Assembly: GCA_023392035.1 (NCBI GenBank)
Contig: JAEVZY010000262.1
Location: 1-15,288 of the forward strand
Reading direction: 5' to 3'
DNA: 15,288 bases
DNA from: Pseudomonadota bacterium
Lineage (GTDB): Bacteria; Pseudomonadota; Gammaproteobacteria; Burkholderiales; Burkholderiaceae_D
Position 1 is the stretch's first letter; each line of letters begins with the position of its first letter. Below the pieces are notes generated by a model. The model was given only the letters and a program-made list of their open reading frames with translations, searched no databases and was not told the origin of the DNA. Made by a program: the position numbers and the translations under genes. Shown here in pieces: positions 6,849-15,288 of this stretch.

Positions 6849-8936
6849 ATGTCCCAGTCCGATCTGTTTGCAGGACAAACGGGCGCCGAAGCTTCCGCCA
6901 AGGACCCGGCCCAGCGCGCCGCCTGGCTGCGCCAGGAGCTCACGCGGCACGCGTATTCCTATTACGTGCTGGACGCGCCCACCATTCCGGACGCCGATTA
7001 CGATCGCCTGTTTGCCGAGCTGGAGCAGCTCGAGCACGAGCATCCCGAACTGTGCACGCCCGATTCGCCGACCCAGCGCGTGGGCGCGCCGCCACTGGCG
7101 CAGTTCGAGGCCGTCACCCACAGCATCCCCATGCTGTCCATCAACAACGGCTTTGCCGAAGAGGACGTCGCCAATTTCGACCGCCGCGTGCGCGAGGGCT
7201 TGAAGACCCTGGACGAGGTGGAATACTCCGCCGAGCTCAAGTTCGACGGCCTGGCGATCAATCTGCGCTACGAGAAGGGCGTGCTGGTGCGCGCCGCCAC
7301 CCGTGGCGATGGCTACACCGGCGAAGATGTCACGGCCAACATCCGTACCGTCAGATCGATTCCGCTGCGCCTGAACGGCAAGGCGGCGCAGGTGCCGGAC
7401 GTACTGGACGTGCGCGGCGAAGTGCTGATGTTCAAGGCCGATTTCAATCGCCTCAACCAGCGCCAGCGCGAAGCCGGCCAGCGCGAATTCGTCAATCCGC
7501 GCAATGCCGCCGCCGGCAGCCTGCGCCAGCTCGATTCGCGCATCACGGCGCAGCGCCGCCTGCGCTTTTTCGCCTATGGGCTGGGTACGCTGGAAGGGAT
7601 GGAGTTCCCCGCTTCGCACAGCGACCTGCTGGCCTGGTATGCCGATCTCGGCGTGCCGGTCTGCTCCGAGCGCGTGGTGACCCGCGGCGCACAGGGCCTG
7701 CTCGATTTCTATCGCGACATTGGCCAGCGGCGCGCCGCCCTGCCATATGACATCGATGGCGTGGTGTACAAGGTCAACCAGGTGGCGCAGCAGTCGCAAC
7801 TGGGTTTTGTCTCGCGCGCGCCGCGCTTTGCCCTGGCCCACAAGTTTCCGGCCGAGGAAGCCACCACCACCGTGCAGGACATCGTGGTGCAGGTGGGACG
7901 CACCGGCGCCATCACGCCGGTGGCACGGCTCACGCCCATCTTCGTCGGCGGCGTGACCGTCACCAACGCCACCCTGCACAACGAAGACGAAGTGCGGCGC
8001 AAGGATATCCGCATCGGCGACACCGTGATCGTGCGCCGCGCCGGCGATGTGATTCCGGAAGTGGTGGCGCACGTGCCCGAGAAGCGGCCGGCCGATGCGC
8101 GCATTTTCCACATGCCGGCAAATTGCCCGGTATGCGGCTCGCCCATCGTGCGTCCGGAAGATGAGGCGGTGGCGCGCTGCTCCGGCGGCTGGACCCGCTG
8201 TGCGGCGCAGAGAAAGGGTGGCTTGCTGCATTTCGTTTCGCGCCGTGCGATGGATGTGGAAGGCCTGGGCGACCAGTTGGTGGAGCAACTGGTGGACAAG
8301 CAGATCATCAACACGCCCGCCGACCTCTACCGGCTGGGCCTGTCGACGCTGGTGGAACTTGAGCGCATGGCGCAGAAGTCGGCGCAGAACGTGCTCAATG
8401 CGCTGGAAAAATCCAAGTCCACGACGCTTGCGCGCTTCATCTATGCGCTGGGAATCCGGCATGTGGGGGAATCCACCGCCAAGGAATTGGCGCGCCACTT
8501 CGGCGGCATGGACGCGCTGATGGCAGCCAGCTACGAGCAACTGCTGGAAGTGGCCGATATCGGCCCGGTGGTGGGGCGCTCGATTCGCGATTTCTTCGAC
8601 GATCCGCTCAACGTGGAGCTGGTCGAGCAATTGCGCGCCACCGGCGTGCACTGGACGGAAAGCGCGCCCGGCCATGCCGCGCCCAAGGCACTGGCCGGCA
8701 AGACTTTTGTGTTGACCGGCACCCTGCCCAATCTCAAGCGCGACGAAGCGCAAGCCATGATCGAAGCGGCGGGCGGCAAGGTGGCCGGTTCGGTGTCGAA
8801 GAAGACCAGCTACGTGGTGGCCGGCGAAGAAGCCGGCAGCAAATTGGCCAAGGCCCAGGAACTGGAGATTGCGATCCTGGATGAAGACGGGCTGTTGGCG
8901 CTATTGAAGGAAGCGAACCATGCAAAAGATCAGTAA
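6849..8936 (+). CDS. ligA: NAD-dependent DNA ligase LigA
   Basis: The 695-residue protein seals nicks in duplex DNA using NAD+, in replication and repair. Domain Ia comes first, with the NMN-binding YYVLDAPTIPDADYD motif (38-52). The nucleotidyltransferase domain has KFDG at 131-134, K131 being the adenylated lysine, and an OB fold follows. The zinc finger has four cysteines, C426, C429, C444 and C451; the last pair is spaced by six residues rather than the five of E. coli. Helix-hairpin-helix repeats (about 465-600) and a C-terminal BRCT domain (about 614-690, with VLTGTL) complete it. Length and domain order are normal. The frame stays open upstream inside zipA, but ATG 6849 gives the usual LigA N-terminus. 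The 3' end overlaps galU by 17 nt. Confidence 0.98.
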   Translation: MSQSDLFAGQTGAEASAKDPAQRAAWLRQELTRHAYSYYVLDAPTIPDADYDRLFAELEQLEHEHPELCTPDSPTQRVGAPPLAQFEAVTHSIPMLSINNGFAEEDVANFDRRVREGLKTLDEVEYSAELKFDGLAINLRYEKGVLVRAATRGDGYTGEDVTANIRTVRSIPLRLNGKAAQVPDVLDVRGEVLMFKADFNRLNQRQREAGQREFVNPRNAAAGSLRQLDSRITAQRRLRFFAYGLGTLEGMEFPASHSDLLAWYADLGVPVCSERVVTRGAQGLLDFYRDIGQRRAALPYDIDGVVYKVNQVAQQSQLGFVSRAPRFALAHKFPAEEATTTVQDIVVQVGRTGAITPVARLTPIFVGGVTVTNATLHNEDEVRRKDIRIGDTVIVRRAGDVIPEVVAHVPEKRPADARIFHMPANCPVCGSPIVRPEDEAVARCSGGWTRCAAQRKGGLLHFVSRRAMDVEGLGDQLVEQLVDKQIINTPADLYRLGLSTLVELERMAQKSAQNVLNALEKSKSTTLARFIYALGIRHVGESTAKELARHFGGMDALMAASYEQLLEVADIGPVVGRSIRDFFDDPLNVELVEQLRATGVHWTESAPGHAAPKALAGKTFVLTGTLPNLKRDEAQAMIEAAGGKVAGSVSKKTSYVVAGEEAGSKLAKAQELEIAILDEDGLLALLKEANHAKDQ

Positions 8937-9798
8937 AGCAGTATTTCCCGTGGCTGGCCTGGGCAGCCGTTTTTTGCCGGCCACCAAGGCCCAGCCCAAG
9001 GAAATGCTGCCGGTGGTGGACAAGCCCTTGATCCAGTACGCGGTGGAAGAGGCGGTCGCGGCCGGCATCACGGAAATGGTGTTCATCACCGGGCGCAACA
9101 AGCGCGCCATCGAAGACCATTTCGACAAGGCTTACGAGCTGGAGAGCGAACTGGAAGCGGCCGGCAAGGACGCCTTGCTGCAGGCGGTGCGCCATGTGAT
9201 CCCGAAGAACATCTCCTGCATTTTCATCCGCCAGTCCGAGCCCCTGGGCTTGGGCCATGCCGTGCTGTGCGCGCGGCCGGTGGTGGGCAGCGAGCCCTTC
9301 GCCGTGCTGCTGGCGGATGACTTCATGGATACCGATCCCGGCGTGCCGCCGGTGCTGGCGCAAATGACGCGCCTGTTCGAGTACGAGCAGGCCAGCATCC
9401 TGGCGGTGCAGGAAGTGCCGCGGGCGCAGACCCGCTCCTACGGCATCGTCTCGGCCACGCCCTACAAGGCTGATGTCGAACAGGTGCATGGCATCGTCGA
9501 AAAGCCGCGGCCCGAGGATGCGCCTTCCACCCTGGCGGTGGTGGGCCGCTATGTGCTCTCGGGACGGATCTTCGAGCATCTGGAAAAGATCGGGAAGGGC
9601 GCCGGCGGCGAAATCCAGCTCACCGACGGCATCGCCTCGCTGATGAAGGAACAGCGCGTGCTGGCCTATCGCTACCAGGGCACGCGCTATGACTGCGGCT
9701 CCAAGCTCGGCTATCTGAAAGCGACGCTGGCCATGGGCATGAAGCATCCGGAAACCGGCGCCGAGTTCACGGCCCATGTGAAGGAGCTGGTCAAGTGA
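8920..9798 (+). CDS. galU: UTP-glucose-1-phosphate uridylyltransferase GalU
   Basis: The 292-residue enzyme makes UDP-glucose from UTP and glucose-1-phosphate, the precursor for lipopolysaccharide sugars, exopolysaccharide and trehalose. The nucleotide-binding signature AGLGSRFLPATKAQPKEML spans 12-30. ADD at 132-134 carries the Mg-binding aspartates, VEKP (193-196) and GEIQLTD (230-236) line the sugar site, and GTRYDCGSKLGYL (254-266) is the typical C-terminal motif. The start ATG 8920 lies inside the end of ligA with an AAGGAAG-type ribosome site in the ligA coding sequence, implying coupled translation. The stop overlaps the GTG start of def by four bases. Confidence 0.97.
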   Translation: MQKISKAVFPVAGLGSRFLPATKAQPKEMLPVVDKPLIQYAVEEAVAAGITEMVFITGRNKRAIEDHFDKAYELESELEAAGKDALLQAVRHVIPKNISCIFIRQSEPLGLGHAVLCARPVVGSEPFAVLLADDFMDTDPGVPPVLAQMTRLFEYEQASILAVQEVPRAQTRSYGIVSATPYKADVEQVHGIVEKPRPEDAPSTLAVVGRYVLSGRIFEHLEKIGKGAGGEIQLTDGIASLMKEQRVLAYRYQGTRYDCGSKLGYLKATLAMGMKHPETGAEFTAHVKELVK

Positions 9799-10325
9799 TA
9801 CGCGAGATCCTGCGCATGGGCGATCCGCGCCTGCTGCGCCAGGCCGAGCCCGTCACCCAATTCAATACGCCCGAGCTGGATGCGCTGGTGGCCGACATGT
9901 TCGAAACCATGCGCGCCGTGAATGGCGCCGGCCTGGCCGCGCCGCAGATCGGCGTCAATCTGCAACTGGTGATCTTCGGTTTCCAGCACAACAGCCGCTA
10001 TCCCGATGCGCCGCAGGTGCCGGAAACGGTGCTGCTCAATCCGGTCATCACTTTCCTGGACGCGCAGCGGGAAGAGGGCTGGGAAGGCTGCCTGTCGGTG
10101 CCCGGCCTGCGCGGCGTGGTGCCGCGCTACACGCGCCTGCGCTACAGCGGCATGGACCACAAGGGCAATGCCTTCGAGCGCGAAGCCGAGGGTTTTCATG
10201 CGCGGGTGGTGCAGCACGAGTGCGACCACCTGATGGGAATCCTTTACCCGATGCGGATCGAGGATTTTTCCAAGTTCGGCTACACCGACATCCTGTTCCC
10301 CAACCTGGACGCCGCCGACGACTGA
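9795..10325 (+). CDS. def: Peptide deformylase
   Basis: The 176-residue metalloenzyme removes the N-terminal formyl group from nascent proteins. All three family motifs are present: GAGLAAPQIG (44-53), EGCLS (97-101, metal ligand C99) and HECDH (141-145, with H141 and H145 as ligands and E142 as the catalytic base). The start is GTG at 9795 overlapping the galU stop as GTGA. It gives the usual MIREIL N-terminus, and the next in-frame ATG is at residue 8, already within the conserved region. Most Burkholderiales carry another def next to fmt, so this galU-linked copy is probably a paralogue (inference). It converges on the DUF2863 gene with a 34-bp gap in which I see no strong terminator. Confidence 0.95.
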   Translation: MIREILRMGDPRLLRQAEPVTQFNTPELDALVADMFETMRAVNGAGLAAPQIGVNLQLVIFGFQHNSRYPDAPQVPETVLLNPVITFLDAQREEGWEGCLSVPGLRGVVPRYTRLRYSGMDHKGNAFEREAEGFHARVVQHECDHLMGILYPMRIEDFSKFGYTDILFPNLDAADD

Positions 10326-10359
10326 GCGCGCCGATTGAGCGTGCCGGGCAGCAGCCCTC

Positions 10360-11628
10360 TCAATGCAGGTGCTGCGATGGCGCTTCGGTGACGTCTTCCG
10401 GCATTTCCGCGTGCACCAGTTCGGCGTCCTGATCGGCAAACAGGGGCGCGCCGCAGTCGTCGCAGAATTCCATGGGGAAGGTTTCGTGGTGGTGCTTGAT
10501 GTCGGCGATGCCGGCGTCGCGCAGCTGGGTGATCACTTGCTGTAGCGGGGTCTGCTCTTCGCTGGCGGTCGGCTTGCCGGCGATCAGGTCGCGCGCCATC
10601 AGGCTGTCGAGCGGTTCTTCGTCGCCGTTTTCATCGCCATACAGCGGCCAGACAATGCCGTAGATGACTTCGCGTTGCTGCTTGAGGGTGAAGCCGATGC
10701 GGTATTCATCGATCCGGCCTTCGGCCTGCTCGGCACCGAAGCCGGCGACGATGGCCGACAGGCCGGAAGGCGCAATCGACAGCAACTGCGTGATGTAATT
10801 CACCGCCGCATGCACCGAGACCGGCCGGATGCGCTTGTCGCCTTCGCGGCAGGCAACGAAATAGGCTTCCGGCAGCAGGAGCTCGACGCCGCAACCCGGC
10901 AGCAGGCGCTCGATATTGGGCAGCGTCTGTTTTTTCCACTCCAGATAGGCCTCCAGCTTTTCGCCGCCGATATCGTTGCCGGCCTGCGCCATCTGCCAGC
11001 GGAAGAAAGGCCCGCCGGCCGGCGCGATGACGGCCGCCAGCAGGTAGCGGGTATCGGCCAGGAAAGGCGCGGTTTCGGACCAGCTGGACGGCGCTTTCAG
11101 CGGCTTGCCTTCCAGCGCCGCCACCGCCATTTTCTGCAGCATGGAATAGGTTTCCGCATGGCTGCGCGGCAGCTGGTCGATGGAATACAGCATCGGCGTC
11201 AGGGCCAGCCGCGTATCGTTGGCCAGCAAATGGGCATACAGGTGCGCCGACAGGGTATTGGCGGCGTCGGCGGCGATGCTGCCGGCCGCAATCGAATAGC
11301 GGGTCCAGGCCAGGATGGGCACGGCCACCAGCAAGGCCTCGAATTGCTGGCCTTCATGTTCGATGGTGGTGCTTTCGCTGGCCGATTCGGCCGAATCCAT
11401 CAGCACTTCATAGGCCGGCGGATCGCTTTGGAAAAGATGATCGAGCGCGCTGTCGATGTGTTGCTGGTGGCCGCCTTGCATCTGGCGGTGCAGGGCGGCA
11501 TCGAGCCGTTTTTCCCACAGGCGTTCCTCGATCCGGCTGCCGGCGGCAAGCGTGGCTTGCGCCAGCTGGATCAGGCGCTGGCTGTCCGCGGAAGGTTTGT
11601 GGGACCGGCTTTTTGCGGGACGACGCAT
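10360..11628 (-). CDS. DUF2863-family protein of unknown function
   Basis: The 422-residue protein has no signal peptide or clear membrane segment and is probably cytoplasmic. The length, basic start and segments such as SRIEERLWEKRLD and PILAWTRYSI fit my memory of DUF2863, found mainly in Burkholderiales with no known function. I have not been able to search. The C-terminal region has HHHETF (379-384) followed by CDDC (389-392), which could bind a metal, then an acidic tail. ATG 11628 was chosen over an in-frame start at 11697 because a good promoter (11661-11689) predicts a transcript beginning near 11654, downstream of the longer start, and because the extra 23 residues overlap the acnA terminator region. 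No clear Shine-Dalgarno precedes the ATG. It converges on def. Confidence 0.8.
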   Translation of the reverse strand: MRRPAKSRSHKPSADSQRLIQLAQATLAAGSRIEERLWEKRLDAALHRQMQGGHQQHIDSALDHLFQSDPPAYEVLMDSAESASESTTIEHEGQQFEALLVAVPILAWTRYSIAAGSIAADAANTLSAHLYAHLLANDTRLALTPMLYSIDQLPRSHAETYSMLQKMAVAALEGKPLKAPSSWSETAPFLADTRYLLAAVIAPAGGPFFRWQMAQAGNDIGGEKLEAYLEWKKQTLPNIERLLPGCGVELLLPEAYFVACREGDKRIRPVSVHAAVNYITQLLSIAPSGLSAIVAGFGAEQAEGRIDEYRIGFTLKQQREVIYGIVWPLYGDENGDEEPLDSLMARDLIAGKPTASEEQTPLQQVITQLRDAGIADIKHHHETFPMEFCDDCGAPLFADQDAELVHAEMPEDVTEAPSQHLH

Positions 11629-11660
11629 GGTGGTGACACAAGGAGTTGGACCGAGAGCGT

Positions 11661-11689
11661 ATTGTAGTGCCCGCTTGTGTCCTTGTCCG
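11661..11689 (-). promoter_or_regulatory. Sigma-70 promoter of the DUF2863 gene
   Basis: On the minus strand, -35 CGGACA (11684-11689, 4 of 6) and -10 TACAAT (11661-11666, 5 of 6) have the ideal 17-bp spacer. It sits between the acnA terminator and the gene, giving a leader of about 26 nt and independent transcription. Confidence 0.6.
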
Positions 11690-11695
11690 TCTTGC

Positions 11696-11730
11696 AAAGA
11701 AAAAAGCCACGCCGGCGGGCGTGGCTTTTT
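11696..11730 (-). terminator. Rho-independent terminator of acnA
   Basis: GCCACGCC (11706-11713) and GGCGTGGC (11718-11725) form a perfect 8-bp GC-rich stem with a GGCG loop, extended by A/T pairs. On the minus strand the stem is followed by TTTTTT then CTTT. It lies about 20 bp past the acnA stop. The plus strand also has a T-run, so it could act in both directions. Confidence 0.9.
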
Positions 11731-11748
11731 GCGCTGCGCGGATTGCGA

Positions 11749-14484
<2,736 letters not shown>

Positions 14485-14596
14485 GACCTCTCCTTGGTTT
14501 TCTTGATCAATTCGGATGTGTGAATGAGTATTGCGTAATTCGTGTTGCGGTTTTCCCTGGTCCCGTCAAAGCTGCGCCGGCGCCCTGGCTGGCAGG

Positions 14597-15067
14597 CTAC
14601 TTCTTGGCTTCCATGAAGATCTGCGCTTGCGGTGCAGGCTGGGTCTTGGCGGCAAGCACTTGTTCCGGGGTGCGGCATTCATTGGCCAGTTGCTGGCCTT
14701 TCTTCGAGTCGAGCAGCATGCCCTTGGCCGGAATGCCGATCCAGACCAGGCCGTGCTTGTGGCTTTCATAGCGCTGGGCGCCGGTGCTGGTGGGCACCTG
14801 GGCCAGGCGCACCAGATGCTTTTTCCAGCGCATGCCGATGTGCTGCTCGTCTTCGGCATTGCGGTACAGGGTGACCTTGTCGCCCAGTGCGCATTCCATG
14901 TCGACCACGGTGGATTTGCTGACGTCGATGTCGTCATCGGCGTCGGCCTTGGCGGCTTGCTGGTGAGCGGGTTTCTTGCTGGTTTTCTTGTGCGACTGCG
15001 CCAGGACAGGGCTGCTGGCCCCGACAAATACTGCGCCCAGCAAAATGGCTTTCAACAAAGTTTTCAT
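14597..15067 (-). CDS. Small exported protein with an MliC-like (lysozyme inhibitor) domain
   Basis: The 156-residue product has a clear signal peptide (1-24: MKTLLK, hydrophobic core, cleavage after VLAQ) without a lipobox cysteine, so it should be periplasmic. A Lys/Ala/Asp-rich linker (25-52) precedes a compact domain. That domain runs from MEC (C59) through VTLYRN, RWKKHLVRL, STGAQRY (94-100) and GLVWIGIPAKGMLLD (106-120) to C131. The two cysteines bracketing the domain, the GxxRY turn and the following W/L strand resemble the MliC/PliC fold that inhibits c-type lysozymes. This is pattern recognition only, and inhibition is inferred. ATG 15067 was preferred over 15091 because it starts directly on the signal peptide, has AAGGAG nine bases upstream, and the longer start would coincide with the predicted transcript start. 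Confidence 0.8.
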   Translation of the reverse strand: MKTLLKAILLGAVFVGASSPVLAQSHKKTSKKPAHQQAAKADADDDIDVSKSTVVDMECALGDKVTLYRNAEDEQHIGMRWKKHLVRLAQVPTSTGAQRYESHKHGLVWIGIPAKGMLLDSKKGQQLANECRTPEQVLAAKTQPAPQAQIFMEAKK

Positions 15068-15100
15068 GCGGCGGGTCTCCTTGAGATGCATGCGCCGTGG

Positions 15101-15130
15101 ATAAAAAACAGTCTGCCAGCGCCAGTCGAA
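15101..15130 (-). promoter_or_regulatory. Candidate promoter of the MliC-like gene
   Basis: On the minus strand, TTCGAC (15125-15130) and TTTTAT (15101-15106) are separated by 18 bp. Each has 4 of 6 consensus bases. It would give a leader of about 27 nt before ATG 15067. Support is moderate at best. Confidence 0.3.
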
Positions 15131-15199
15131 GCTGCCGTCTTGTTACAGGCTGGGGAAAGTAATGCAGGCAGGGCTTTGCCGTGCGGTGTGGAAAGCATG

Positions 15200-15237
15200 T
15201 TTTGCGAGCCGGACCCAAACGGGTTCGGCTTGCAAAA
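15200..15237 (+). repeat. Long hairpin-forming inverted repeat
   Basis: Left arm 15200-15216 and right arm 15221-15237 form a 17-bp stem around a 4-nt AAAC loop. Fifteen pairs are Watson-Crick. The two exceptions (15206/15231 and 15212/15225) are G opposite T, so they are G-U wobbles in plus-strand RNA but A-C mismatches in minus-strand RNA. T's open the left arm and A's close the right arm, so it lacks the U-tail of an intrinsic terminator on either strand. Confidence 0.6.
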
Positions 15238-15288
15238 AACGCTCGGAAGGAAGGGCTTGTGCATAGGTGTTGCGGCTTGCGGCTGGCG

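Noticed and set aside
6777..8753. A long minus-strand open frame opposite ligA
   Set aside because: Shadow of a high-GC gene; its product has His/Arg/Gly-rich composition and no family motif, while ligA is unmistakable.
8734..9777. A long minus-strand open frame opposite galU
   Set aside because: Same composition effect; galU carries all its catalytic motifs on the plus strand.
10326..10359. Short GGGC/GCCC hairpin between def and the DUF2863 gene
   Set aside because: Only four base pairs and no T-run; too weak to call a terminator.
15064..15264. A 66-residue minus-strand frame upstream of the MliC-like gene
   Set aside because: It spans the hairpin and candidate promoter, overlaps the start of the real gene, and has no ribosome site or family resemblance.

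Overview
The window looks like chromosomal DNA from a high-GC betaproteobacterium, most likely Burkholderiales and probably Oxalobacteraceae (Massilia/Janthinobacterium/Herbaspirillum-like). The basis is the zipA-ligA-galU-def order, a DUF2863-type gene typical of Burkholderiales, and GC-rich codon use. No search could be run, so the taxonomy rests on gene content and family recognition.

Left part (1-5020, minus strand): a two-partner secretion locus. A TpsB outer-membrane pore gene (3092-4747) is followed after one base by a very large TpsA exoprotein gene (start 3090) that runs off the left edge after 1030 codons. TpsB would thread TpsA, folded as a beta-helix, to the cell surface as an adhesin. 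A candidate promoter (4980-5020) and a roughly 226-nt leader with several stem-loops precede tpsB. A strong terminator (5100-5129) insulates this locus from a small minus-strand gene of 56 codons (5147-5317).

Middle (5318-10325, plus strand): a 434-bp non-coding stretch with a candidate promoter leads into a tight housekeeping run. It contains zipA (cell division, FtsZ anchor), ligA (NAD-dependent DNA ligase), galU (UDP-glucose synthesis) and def (peptide deformylase). The junctions are a 5-nt gap, a 17-nt overlap and a 4-nt GTGA overlap, so the genes are probably cotranscribed and the last three translationally coupled.

Right part (10360-15288, minus strand): a DUF2863-family gene of unknown function converges on def and has its own promoter just inside the acnA terminator. 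Upstream lie acnA (TCA-cycle aconitase) and a small secreted protein resembling the MliC lysozyme-inhibitor fold. The last 221 bp hold a candidate promoter and a long hairpin whose two wobble pairs form only in plus-strand RNA.

No tRNA, rRNA, CRISPR array or insertion sequence was seen. Long open frames lying opposite ligA, acnA, galU, the DUF2863 gene and the TPS genes are composition-driven shadows. The most interesting points are the mosaic TpsA, the structured TPS leader, an apparent tandem duplication of the ZipA fold, and the plus-strand hairpin near the right edge. None amounts to a convincing new system.
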